In this document: piece after piece, positions 41,444 through 49,602 of the stretch
Layout of the letters: each line of letters opens with the position of its first letter
Position numbering within the stretch: position 1 is the first letter of the stretch
NCBI GenBank assembly: GCA_014650475.1
Contig: BMVA01000007.1
Location: forward strand, 186,001 to 250,000
DNA length: 64,000 nucleotides
Reading direction: 5' to 3'
From: Streptomyces albogriseolus
GTDB lineage: Bacteria; Actinomycetota; Actinomycetes; Streptomycetales; Streptomycetaceae
Made by a program: the position numbers and the translations under genes
Notes under the pieces: generated by a model
What the model saw: only the letters and a program-made list of their open reading frames with translations
What the model was told of the DNA's origin: nothing
The model's database searches: none

Positions 41444-42184
41444 TCAGGCCGTGTACGCGCCGATCAGCAGCCCCGCGAAGGCCCCGCCGATCAGGAACGG
41501 ACCGAACGGGATGGACGTCGTGCGGCCCGCCTTCCGGGCGACGACGAGCGCCCCGCCGTACAGCGCCCCGCACAGGAACCCGGCCAGCGTGCCGAGCAGC
41601 ACGGTGGGCCAGCCGTACCAGCCGAGGACCGCGCCCGCGCCGAGCGCCAGTTTCACGTCGCCGAAGCCCATCCCGGCCGGGTTGACCAGGAACAGCACGA
41701 AGTAGCCGGCGCCGAGCGCGAGCGCGCCCAGCAGGGCGCCTGTCCACTCCCCCGCGTGCTCGGGGACCAGCGCCGTCAGCCCCAGCAGCACCAGGGCGGT
41801 CCCGGCGAAGGGCAGGGTGAGCGGGTCGGGCAGCCGCTGCACCCGGACGTCGACGGTGGCGAGCAGCACGCCTACGGGCGCCAGCAGCAGCCACACCGCC
41901 AGCTCCGGCCGGGTCCCGGTGGCGGCGGCGAGGGCCGCGCAGACCAGCGCGGTGACGGTCACGGGGACGGCGGCGCCGGTTCCGTACGGGGTTCCTCCGC
42001 ACGCCCGGCAGCGGGCCGGGCCGAGCCAGCGCGCGAGCGGGTGTCCCTGCGGGCACGCCGAGCGCCACTCCTCCCCGGCCGGGACGGCGAACCGGTGGGC
42101 GGCGCGGGGCAGCAGCGCGCCGGCCGCCGCGCCCCACAGCGCGGCGACGGCGATCAGCGCGTACTCCAGGCCGCCGGTCATCAC
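41444..42184 (-). CDS. tadV: A24 prepilin peptidase (TadV/PilD-like)
   Basis: 246 aa membrane aspartic protease that trims prepilins. The two catalytic Asp are D112 in 'ATVDVRVQRLPD' and D176 in 'GMGFGDVK'. A cytoplasmic loop near 44-62 keeps C44, C59 and C62, so the usual four-Cys zinc site of PilD is incomplete. It would process the Flp pilin and TadE-type pseudopilins encoded 9-11 kb away. Starts GTG-ATG. Ten bases after the LysM-BTAD gene. Confidence 0.88.
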   Translation of the reverse strand: MMTGGLEYALIAVAALWGAAAGALLPRAAHRFAVPAGEEWRSACPQGHPLARWLGPARCRACGGTPYGTGAAVPVTVTALVCAALAAATGTRPELAVWLLLAPVGVLLATVDVRVQRLPDPLTLPFAGTALVLLGLTALVPEHAGEWTGALLGALALGAGYFVLFLVNPAGMGFGDVKLALGAGAVLGWYGWPTVLLGTLAGFLCGALYGGALVVARKAGRTTSIPFGPFLIGGAFAGLLIGAYTA

Positions 42185-42194
42185 GTCCGGCCGC

Positions 42195-45185
42195 TCAGCC
42201 GGCCGCCGCGACCGCGTCGCGCCACGTCGGCAGCAGTTCGTCGAGCAGCGCCTCGGTGCGCGGCGGCAGCCCCCGCGACCCGCTGCGGGCCACCAGGTCG
42301 GACGCCAGCGCGGTGAGCCGCTCCGGGTCGTCCAGGGCGTGGGTGGCGCGCAGCAGTTCGTGCCACAGCCGCTCGTCGGCCGGGGCGGTGCGCAGCGCGG
42401 CGTTCAGCGCCTCGATGGCCTTCTCCGCGCGGTTCTTCTCCATGTGGAACTCGGCGAGCGCGAGCCCGGTGTCCGCCACGAGCAGCGGGAGCTGCGCGTC
42501 GACGATCTCGTGGGTGAGCCAGCGGTAGCGGTCCTCGGGCCGGTCGGCCAGGAGCGGGCCGCGCACCAGCACCAGCGCGTCGGTCAGCAGCCGTCCGCGC
42601 ACGGCCCGGCTGTCGACGCCCTTGCCCTGCGTCGCCTCGTGGTACAGCGAGCGCAGCACGTCCAGGTCGGAGACCACGGACTTGGCGAGGGTGAGCCGGC
42701 CGGTGTCGTCGGTGCGCAGCCGCGGGGTGCCGTCGGGGTCGGTGCCCAGCCAGTCCCGCAGCCGGTCGAGAAGCGCCCCGCGCACGTCGTCGGTGACGCC
42801 GCGCGGCCACAGCGCGGAGGACAGCACCCGCGGATGCACGCCCTCACGGTGCAGGAGCAGCAGCGCCAGCGCCTCGTGCAGCAGCGCGCTCCGCTCGCCG
42901 TCCGGCGTCTCCAGGCCGATGATCTCGTACGGCCCGACCAGCCGCGCGTACACGGCGGGCCGGCCCTGCTCGCTGATGTCGACCAGGAACGGCGGCGTGG
43001 TGCCGGGCCCGTCGGGGCTGCGCTCCGGGTCGGTGTCGGTGAACAGCTCGACGACCGCGCGCCGTTGGGCGGCGGGCAGGAGCTGCGCGTCGAGTTCCAG
43101 GCCGAGCAGCGGGGCGAGCAGCCGGCCCTCGCCGGTGATCTCCATCTCCCAGGCGGCGCCCGGCAGATCGCCACTGCCGGTGCCGACGAGGTAGCCGATG
43201 CCCAGGCGGCTCGCGTCGGCGGCGAGTTCGGCGAGCGTCATGGCGTCCTCGGGGGACGGCTCGGCGGCCAGCAGCACCAGGTGCGGGGCCCAGCGGGTGT
43301 GCTGGGCCGGGCCGGTGCGGCCGGTGAGCACGGAGTCGTGGCCGGCGGCGCCGAGCGCGCCGCGCCGCTGCCGGGTCTCCGCCTCCATCGTCTCGATCAG
43401 CGCCTCGATGCCGTCGAGGTGGCGCAGCCGGCTGGGCGCGAGGGCGGTGAGGTCCTCGCCGAACCCGACGAGGGTGATGGTCATGCGGTCCGACCAGCCG
43501 TTGGTGGCCAGTTCGGCGGCCACGGACGCGAACACGGCCGCCCGGTCCTCCTCACGGCCGCTCAGCGACACGATGCCGGGGACCGACTCCAGGTTGAGCA
43601 GCAGCCGGGAGTCGTCCATGGTGCCGAGGCTGACCAGGCCGGGGTAGGGCGCGGCCGTGTCGGCGTCCTCGTACGTCTCGGCGTCGGCTCGGGCCAGCAT
43701 CCAGAACGTCTGGTCCTGCCCGAGCTGCCACGGGGACGGCGGCTTGCCGGACGGCTGGGCGAGCTGGAGGTGCAGGTCGCCGTTGCTCATCCAGGCCGCG
43801 TAGACCGTGGGCAGCGGACGGGACTCGGCGGCCAGCGACGCGGCGAGCCCGCGCAGCGACCGGTCCAGCAGCCGTACGCCCTCCGGGTCGGCGCCGACCA
43901 GCAGCGCGTCCTGCACGTCGAGGGCGTCGCCGGTGGGCGTGGGCGGCTCCATGCCGCGCCGGCCGCCGATCCCGGCGAACGCCGACTGCCACAGCGCCTG
44001 GCGGCGCCGGTGGCCGAGCGCCCCGAGCAGACCGGCGGCGAGCAGGGGCGCGGTCAGCAGGGCCTCGGGCAGCCCGAAGGAGGAGGAGTCCTGGGCGGGC
44101 GTGGCGACCTGGTCCGGCGCGGGGCGCCGGAGGTCGGCGTGACCGGTGTCGGGGGCGGGGGCGGGGCGCTGCTGGGGCAGGTCGACGTGGGCGGCGCCAC
44201 CGCCGCTGTCTTCGTTGCCGCTGCCCTGTGCCTGGTCGCCGCCTTGTGCCTGGTCGCCGCCGCCGGACGCGCCGTCGCCGGTCCTCGCGTAGTCGCTGAT
44301 CTGCTGCCGCACCTCGGGCGACACCTCGGGGGCGTCGTCCGGCATCTCGACGAGGTCGCCGCCCCGCGCGTCGCCGGGCATCTCCATGATCCAGCCGGGC
44401 CGGATCAGACTGGCCTCGGACAGCCGTGAACCGTCCGGCTGCACACGGTCCTTGTTGAGCTCGAAGATCTCCTTGTAGCGGCGGCCGTCGCCGAGGTGAC
44501 GTTCGGCGATCTCCCACAGGGAGTCGTGGTGACGCCCCTCCGGCGGCTGGATCCGGTAGAACTTCGTGTCGCCCTGCTTCTTGGCGGCGGCGGGGGCCGC
44601 CTCGGAGTGGCCGGCCTGCTCGGCGACCGCGGCGGCGGCGCCGGCCGCCTGCTCCTGCTGCTGGGCGAAGAGACCCGGGGTCTGCTGGGCGGCGGCCACG
44701 GTGGGCCGCTGGGTGTCGTCGAAGGTCTGCCCGAGCTGCGCGAGCGACGGCGTGAAGCTGGCGGCGGTCGCGCCGACCAGCAGCAGCGCGGCGACGAGCT
44801 GCCGGGCGAGCAGCTGGCTCGGACCGGCGCCGGGCACCCGCCCCGGCACCCCGACGCCCGACAGCGCGGCCTTCATCTCCACCAGCACACAGGCGGTGAA
44901 CTGCGCCCAGGCGAGCCAGACGACGAACGTGAGGATGGAGAGGAACGTCGAGACGGAGATGTCCTGCTTGAGCCACTCCATCGGCTCGAACGTCTCCGGG
45001 AACGGCCAGCCCGCCGTCATCGCCAGCGCCACCGGCACCCCGACGAGCAGCACCGCCAGCGCCACGAACGCGAGGAACGCCTTCACGAAGTCCCCGAACG
45101 TCCGCCGGCGCACCCGCACCGGCTGCGGCGTGCGGTTCCTCGGAGCCGTCGAGCTGGACGGGCTGGGACTGCGGCGTCGCGGCAT
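42195..45185 (-). CDS. LysM- and BTAD-containing membrane protein of the Tad locus
   Basis: 996 aa. Three hydrophobic segments near 33-57, 78-100 and 127-150. A LysM domain lies near 208-270 ('DSLWEIAERHLGDGRRYKEI'), then a Gly/Asp/Gln linker with the repeat 'GGDQAQGGDQAQG'. A further hydrophobic stretch lies near 370-385, and a large cytoplasmic part ends in a winged-helix-like region and BTAD/TPR helices ('LLLVADTGLALAEFHMEKNR'). Proteins of this layout are common beside actinobacterial Tad genes. They could link the wall to regulation of pilus genes, but no function is proven. Divergent from the family D pseudogene. Confidence 0.75.
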   Translation of the reverse strand: MPRRRSPSPSSSTAPRNRTPQPVRVRRRTFGDFVKAFLAFVALAVLLVGVPVALAMTAGWPFPETFEPMEWLKQDISVSTFLSILTFVVWLAWAQFTACVLVEMKAALSGVGVPGRVPGAGPSQLLARQLVAALLLVGATAASFTPSLAQLGQTFDDTQRPTVAAAQQTPGLFAQQQEQAAGAAAAVAEQAGHSEAAPAAAKKQGDTKFYRIQPPEGRHHDSLWEIAERHLGDGRRYKEIFELNKDRVQPDGSRLSEASLIRPGWIMEMPGDARGGDLVEMPDDAPEVSPEVRQQISDYARTGDGASGGGDQAQGGDQAQGSGNEDSGGGAAHVDLPQQRPAPAPDTGHADLRRPAPDQVATPAQDSSSFGLPEALLTAPLLAAGLLGALGHRRRQALWQSAFAGIGGRRGMEPPTPTGDALDVQDALLVGADPEGVRLLDRSLRGLAASLAAESRPLPTVYAAWMSNGDLHLQLAQPSGKPPSPWQLGQDQTFWMLARADAETYEDADTAAPYPGLVSLGTMDDSRLLLNLESVPGIVSLSGREEDRAAVFASVAAELATNGWSDRMTITLVGFGEDLTALAPSRLRHLDGIEALIETMEAETRQRRGALGAAGHDSVLTGRTGPAQHTRWAPHLVLLAAEPSPEDAMTLAELAADASRLGIGYLVGTGSGDLPGAAWEMEITGEGRLLAPLLGLELDAQLLPAAQRRAVVELFTDTDPERSPDGPGTTPPFLVDISEQGRPAVYARLVGPYEIIGLETPDGERSALLHEALALLLLHREGVHPRVLSSALWPRGVTDDVRGALLDRLRDWLGTDPDGTPRLRTDDTGRLTLAKSVVSDLDVLRSLYHEATQGKGVDSRAVRGRLLTDALVLVRGPLLADRPEDRYRWLTHEIVDAQLPLLVADTGLALAEFHMEKNRAEKAIEALNAALRTAPADERLWHELLRATHALDDPERLTALASDLVARSGSRGLPPRTEALLDELLPTWRDAVAAAG

Positions 45186-45248
45186 GGCGGGTGTCCTGGG
45201 GTGTGGGAGGAAGGGGTCGTCGGGGCTACGGGGATCTTATTGACTCGA

Positions 45249-46112
45249 ATGGCCGCAGTCGAAGGGGTACCGCCCCCCTCCTCCCGGCACCGGCCTTCCG
45301 ACACCTCGCGCCTCGCACCTCCCCCCGGACGACGAACCGCTGCCCTCAAGCGCTGCCTTGACCGTTTCGGCCTTCCGCACGCCCCCCACAGCATCCGGCA
45401 GGGCTGGTACGGCGAAGGGCTGTGGACCGACCCCTTCAGGGACGGCAAGGAAGCCCGGAACTACTTCGGCACACCCGCGAGCGTGCCCGGTTACGAGAAC
45501 TACGACCTGGGCGAGGACGGCTACTTCTGGCGCGGCGTCGCCCCTGACTGGTCCGCTCTCGACGACACGTCGCTGTGCAGCCGCCTCATGTTCTGGCAGG
45601 ACGCCGGCGAGGTCCCGGACGAGCCGGAGGCCCCGACACCGGAGGTTCTCGCCGCGTACGCCTACGACAAGGTGAAGGTCCCGGAGACCGAGATCGAGCT
45701 CAAGCCCGCGGCCCGCTCCACGGTGAACCTGCCGACCTGGGTCTGGCTGGACAAGGCCGCCTTCAAGGACATCTCCGTGCGCGCGGAGCTCCCCGGCACG
45801 GGCCTGTGGGCGGAGACCACCGCCCAGCCGGTCGCGCTGCACCTGGACCCGGGGACGGAGGACGCGGAGACCTACCCCGCCTCCGGCCACTGCGAGATCA
45901 ACGCGGACGGCTCCATCGGCACCCCGTACACCCGGGGCAGCGCCGACAGGACCCCGCCGTGCGGGATCCGCTACCTCCGCGCCTCGGGCGGAGAGCCGTA
46001 TCGCCTGACCGCGTCGATCACCTGCGGGCTGGACCTCCGGCCCCGTCCGAGCCGTACCCTGCTCAGGGTGAGGGTCGGCCGCGGGCTACCGAGGGGGAAT
46101 TCATATGGGTGA
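45249..46112 (+). pseudogene. Decayed copy of the family D secreted protein
   Basis: Codons from about 45390 to 46040 clearly match the intact gene at 60211-61296: 'NLPTWVWLDKA', 'DRTPPCGIRYLRASG' and 'ETYPASGHCEIN' against 'NLPTWAWLDKA', 'DRTPPCGITYLRSSG' and 'VTYPASGECLIN'. The signal peptide and first ~120 residues are gone. The reading has no ribosome site at its only ATG (45249). The C-terminus leaves the homologous frame right after 'ASIT', losing about 30 residues and running into the next gene's ribosome site. I read it as a truncated remnant, though a cytoplasmic product cannot be excluded. Confidence 0.65.
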
Positions 46113-46431
46113 GGGAAAGAGCGATCTCGCGCTTCCGTTGTCCGATCTGGAGGACTACGGGCGCCGGCTGCGGTCGGTGAAGAAGCGGATGAATCACACG
46201 AAGAAGCTGTTCGACTCGTACAAGGACGACATCGGCGACAGCTCCGTGAACGACGCGCTCTCCGACTTCGAGTCGAACTGGGAGGACGGCCGCGAGGACA
46301 TCACGCAGCAGCTCGACGCGCTGGCCGACATGTCCGACGCGGTGGTCCGTGAATTCACCAAGCTCGAGAACGAACTCACCAAGCAGGTCAACGAGAAGAT
46401 GAGGGTGGAGGACAAGCGGGAGAAGAAATGA
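46105..46431 (+). CDS. Esx/WXG100-like helical-hairpin protein
   Basis: 108 aa, all helical and highly charged. W59-E-D-G62 sits in the centre ('DFESNWEDGRED') where WXG100 proteins turn between two helices. It is homologous to the 105-aa protein at 51023-51340 over about 55 residues. No signal peptide, as expected for a type VII substrate or its partner. GAGGGGG lies close upstream of the ATG. A strong two-way terminator follows directly. No type VII core genes are in the window, so secretion would depend on a distant locus. Confidence 0.6.
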   Translation: MGEGKSDLALPLSDLEDYGRRLRSVKKRMNHTKKLFDSYKDDIGDSSVNDALSDFESNWEDGREDITQQLDALADMSDAVVREFTKLENELTKQVNEKMRVEDKREKK

Positions 46432-46432
46432 G

Positions 46433-46466
46433 CCCGGCCCCGGCCCGCGAACGGACCGGGGCCGGG
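46433..46466. terminator. Bidirectional terminator
   Basis: CCCGGCCCCGG (46433-46443) pairs perfectly with CCGGGGCCGGG (46456-46466) across a 12-base loop, placed exactly between the ends of the convergent Esx-like and GG-leader peptide genes. Confidence 0.85.
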
Positions 46467-46474
46467 TACGGCAC

Positions 46475-46702
46475 TCAGACCATCGTGGTGCGCACGGCGT
46501 CCGCGTGGCTCACCGAGCCGCCGAGACCGGCGGAGACGCTGAGGGGACCGGCTTCGACGTACACACCCACGCCGGCGGAACCGTGGCCGAGGACGACGGC
46601 CGCGCCGGCGTCGAAGCCGGCGGAGACGGACTGGCCGCCGGAGACGTGGTCCAGGTCGGCGTCGGAGAGTTCGGCGGTTTCCACTCGGGGGGCGAGGTTC
46701 AT
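46475..46702 (-). CDS. GG-leader peptide (bacteriocin/RiPP-like precursor)
   Basis: 75 aa. The leader 'VETAELSDADLDHVSGG' is a double-glycine type: amphipathic, acidic and ending in GG at about residue 23. Leaders of this kind are cut by C39 peptidase-ABC exporters, and similar short streptomycete proteins are often labelled type A2 lantipeptide. The core is Gly/Ala/Val/Ser-rich with two 'SVSAG' repeats and no Cys, so it cannot form lanthionine or disulfide rings. No maturase or C39 transporter is adjacent. The ATG at 46702 has a GAAGGG about ten bases upstream. The product could be a signal, bacteriocin or structural peptide. Confidence 0.6.
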   Translation of the reverse strand: MNLAPRVETAELSDADLDHVSGGQSVSAGFDAGAAVVLGHGSAGVGVYVEAGPLSVSAGLGGSVSHADAVRTTMV

Positions 46703-47072
46703 GGGGGCGTGTTTCCCTTCGTATCGGACAGTGCGTCGCGAGATGTCCGCCGAGTTCCGTCGGGGAATGCGGAATTGCCTGCCGTGGCGGACCGCGACCG
46801 CGGCACCGATCAAAGCACGCGAGGATGCCGTCGACCAGCGACGTCCGGGCGGCAGCGCGTAACGGAGCAACGCGCACGTCACAGATGTGACGGAAAGGCC
46901 GTAGGGAGACCGCGGATTCTTCACGTCTGCCCTCCGCTCATGCCCCCTCACCCGAATCGCGGCGCGGAAAAGGCGGCGGAACAGCTGGTCTTCGTACCCG
47001 CCGTGAGAAGCCGAGGTGAACCCTGTGCCGATTTCCTGGTTTCTTCGGTCAGGGCGACGCGGGGTCGCGGCC
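46703..47072. other. Intergenic region with a 16-base palindrome
   Basis: 370 bases without a supportable gene between the family B gene and the GG-leader gene. CGTCACA-GA-TGTGACG at 46877-46892 is a near-perfect palindrome that could be an operator for the GG-leader transcript, about 175 bases upstream of its start. Confidence 0.4.
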
Positions 47073-47663
47073 TCAGAGCGTCAGCGTCTTCGCGATGCCG
47101 TCCACGATGCCCTCGAGGGGTTCGTCGAGGACCGGTTCGGTCCAGGACACCATCAGGGTGAGGGCCGCGTCCGTCGTCGGCGGGCGGACGCCGTAGAAGA
47201 GGGTGCGGACCACCGGGCGCGGGCCGAACAGCCGCTTGCGCTCCTCGACGAGGTTCTGCCGGATGCGGACGGCGTCCCCGAGCGGCAGCCGCACGCGGCG
47301 GACGTCCGGCGGGCCGAAGTCCGTCGCGGACATCGACTCGGCGAGCAGGTCGAGGGTCACCTCGGGGTACGTCCTGTCGGGGTGGATCGCGTCCAGTTCC
47401 AGCACCGCGGCCACGGTCTGGTGCCCGCTGATGTACCAGCCGAACGCGCCCAGCGGCTCCCGGCTCCGGCTGTCGGCCGCCGCGCGTTCCAGATCGCGGG
47501 CGAGCGCTCGGGCGTTGCCCTTCTCCCCGTCCCGCGCGTACCGCTCGACGAGCTCCTCCGCCTGGTACCTGGCCCAGTAGGACAGGTCGATCGTGCCGGT
47601 CACCGGGAACGGCACCCAGTCCTCCGAGCACTCCAGGCCCAGCGTCGACAGGTCGTCGGTCAT
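47073..47663 (-). CDS. Family B small protein of the type VII-like block
   Basis: 196 aa, soluble, unrecognised by name. It resembles the gene at 62855-63523 in length, order of strands and its ending ('LTLMVSWTEPVLDEPLEGIV' then a helix to the C-terminus). The opening 'LECSEDWVPFPV' and the closing strand-helix fit a Mog1/PsbP/DUF1795-like fold (inference). Last gene of a five-gene minus-strand run, eight bases after family A. A role as effector chaperone or adaptor is possible but unproven. Confidence 0.55.
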   Translation of the reverse strand: MTDDLSTLGLECSEDWVPFPVTGTIDLSYWARYQAEELVERYARDGEKGNARALARDLERAAADSRSREPLGAFGWYISGHQTVAAVLELDAIHPDRTYPEVTLDLLAESMSATDFGPPDVRRVRLPLGDAVRIRQNLVEERKRLFGPRPVVRTLFYGVRPPTTDAALTLMVSWTEPVLDEPLEGIVDGIAKTLTL

Positions 47664-47671
47664 CGGCGGTT

Positions 47672-48286
47672 TCACTCCGTCCAGGTCAGCGAGGAGGCAA
47701 TGGCGTCGAAGAGGCCGGCCATGGCGTCGGCGACGGGTTCCAGCGGGGTGGAGAAGGTGAGCAGCAGGTACTGGGCGCTGCCGGGGACGGGCACGTGGTA
47801 CTCCACCGAGACGGAGGCACGCTGCCCGTCCTGCCGCTCCCGCTCCGTGGGCCGCGTGGTGGACCGGACGCGTACGGCTGTGCCGGCGGCCAGTTCCTCG
47901 ACGCTCACCTTCGTGTCGTCCTCGTCCGGTTCCGCGCCCCTCGCGAACGCCGCCGCCAGGTCGTGCGGCGACAGCGGCTCGGGGCCGCGCAGCGGGGCGA
48001 GGCTCACCAGCAGCGAGGCGGGGATCGTGAGCGGTCCGGCCTCCTGGAAGCTGAGGTACAGCTCGATACCGCCGCCGCGGTAGGCCTCGGCGGCCCGGCG
48101 GCGCAGATCCGCTCGCATCTCGTCCTTGAGGTGCGGGGCGTTGTCGATGCCCTGGAAGCGGCGTTCCGCCAGCGCGTCGACCGACCGGTCCCGCTGTTCG
48201 GGGTCGAGGAGGATCCGGAACCAGCCGTCGGGCAGCAGGAGCTGGTAGTCGGACGGTGGTCCGTCGTGTTCGGGTCGGGTCGTCAT
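47672..48286 (-). CDS. Family A small protein of the type VII-like block
   Basis: 204 aa, soluble. Clear paralogue of 62280-62858: 'DYQLLLPDGWFRILL' against 'DYRLLVPREWFRVDL' and 'IPASLLVSLAP' against 'LPASLLVSLMP'. Opening strand 'xLLLPxxWF' and the ending 'YLLLTFSTPLEPV' plus amphipathic helix resemble Mog1/PsbP-like proteins such as LpqN and T6SS Eag chaperones. This is a fold guess from pattern only. ATG overlaps the stop of the upstream membrane-protein gene by four bases. Confidence 0.6.
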   Translation of the reverse strand: MTTRPEHDGPPSDYQLLLPDGWFRILLDPEQRDRSVDALAERRFQGIDNAPHLKDEMRADLRRRAAEAYRGGGIELYLSFQEAGPLTIPASLLVSLAPLRGPEPLSPHDLAAAFARGAEPDEDDTKVSVEELAAGTAVRVRSTTRPTERERQDGQRASVSVEYHVPVPGSAQYLLLTFSTPLEPVADAMAGLFDAIASSLTWTE

Positions 48287-49602
48287 CGCCGGGCCTCCTC
48301 GTTCGTCGTCCGCTCCGCCGCGGGCCGGTCGAGCACCAGCCGTCCGCGCAGTTCGTGCACGGCGTACGGCACGGCCTGCAGGACGAGACCGAGCGCCCCC
48401 GCGGCCACGGCGACGGCCGCGGGCCCGGGTGCCGTGTCGGCGACGCGCACGCCCTGGACCACGGAGAAGAGGTTCCCGAAGGCCATGACAGCGGTGGACG
48501 AGACTCCCGCCGCCGTGCCGGGGAAGCGTGCCATCCGGCGGGCGTCCCGGCCGGTGCGGGGCAGCAGCCCGGTGCCCAGTACGGGCCCCTTGGGCCAGGT
48601 CCGCCTGCCGCTGAGCCGGCGTTCGGACACCGCCAGTCCGGAGGCGCCGCACAGCCGCGACCATCCGCCGGCGCCGTCCGCGCCACCGAACCACAGGTCC
48701 CACGGGAACACCGCCCGCACCTGCTCGCCCGGCCCCCGCAGCTCCGCCCCGACCGGCAGTCCGGCGCCGTCGAGCACCTTCACCAGCCGCTTCACCGCGT
48801 GCGGACCCGAGCGGGCGAACCAGTACTCCTGGCCGCCGAGGTCCCGCAGCACCAGGTCGCGGTCCTGCACCCGCAGCTCGGTGTCCCGCAGGAACCGGGC
48901 CGTGGCCCCGGTCCCGGCCGCCGGGCTGGGTGCGACGCGTTCGAGGACCGTGACCCGCCGTCGTCCCGCCCGCAGCCGGGTCCAGGCGCGCAGCGCCAGC
49001 CGCGCCACCGGCCCGCACAGGGCGGTGAGGGCGAGCAGCAGCACCAGCCAGGCGGGCACGGTGTCGGAGAAGACGACCACGGTGAACGCGGAGAACCACA
49101 GCGTCCCGGCGACGCCGCGCACGCACCAGTACCAGAGCGGGAAGGCCGGGCCGGGCCCGAGGGAGACGCCTCCCTTCCCGGAACCCGCCCGAGGGCCGGT
49201 GCGGTCCCGCGCGATGTGCAGCGGCACACCCGCGGCCTTCAGCAGCCCGGCCACGCCCGTACGCTCCAGCAGCTGCTCCCCCTGCACGGCACGCTCCGGA
49301 AGCGCGGGCGCCTCCGGCAGCCACTCCCCGAGCGGGATGCGGGCGACCTGCGCCCCGTCCCGGTCCTGAAGCCGTACCTCGCCCCAGGCGCCCGGACGGC
49401 CGGGCTCGTCGCGTCCGGCGTCCATGGCCGCGTCGACGAACACCGCGCGGGCGACACCGCCGTCCCCGACCGGGACCCGCCGGGTACGGCCGCGGGCGCG
49501 CAGCACGAGCGCGCCGTCCTCCACGGACAGCCGTGAGCCGTGACACCGTTCGAGCCCGGGACCGCGCCCCGCGGCCGGCCGGAGAGCGGGCGCCTCGGTC
49601 AC
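48283..49602 (-). CDS. Membrane protein of the type VII-like block
   Basis: 439 aa, unrecognised. Two hydrophobic segments lie near 160-205 ('GTLWFSAFTVVVFSDTVPAW') and a further pair near 375-415 ('AVAVAAGALGLVLQAVPYAV'). N-terminal and central cytoplasmic domains are similar to each other ('LSVEDGALVLRARGRTRRVP' and 'LRVQDRDLVLRDLGGQEYWF'), suggesting an internal duplication. GTG start overlaps the stop of the WXG-domain gene by four bases and its stop overlaps family A, so stoichiometric production with both is likely. Confidence 0.6.
   Translation of the reverse strand: MTEAPALRPAAGRGPGLERCHGSRLSVEDGALVLRARGRTRRVPVGDGGVARAVFVDAAMDAGRDEPGRPGAWGEVRLQDRDGAQVARIPLGEWLPEAPALPERAVQGEQLLERTGVAGLLKAAGVPLHIARDRTGPRAGSGKGGVSLGPGPAFPLWYWCVRGVAGTLWFSAFTVVVFSDTVPAWLVLLLALTALCGPVARLALRAWTRLRAGRRRVTVLERVAPSPAAGTGATARFLRDTELRVQDRDLVLRDLGGQEYWFARSGPHAVKRLVKVLDGAGLPVGAELRGPGEQVRAVFPWDLWFGGADGAGGWSRLCGASGLAVSERRLSGRRTWPKGPVLGTGLLPRTGRDARRMARFPGTAAGVSSTAVMAFGNLFSVVQGVRVADTAPGPAAVAVAAGALGLVLQAVPYAVHELRGRLVLDRPAAERTTNEEARR

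Noticed and set aside
46475-46951. A 158-codon version of the GG-leader gene
   Set aside because: The added N-terminus is Arg-rich noise; the leader begins at 46702 in the position normal for such peptides.
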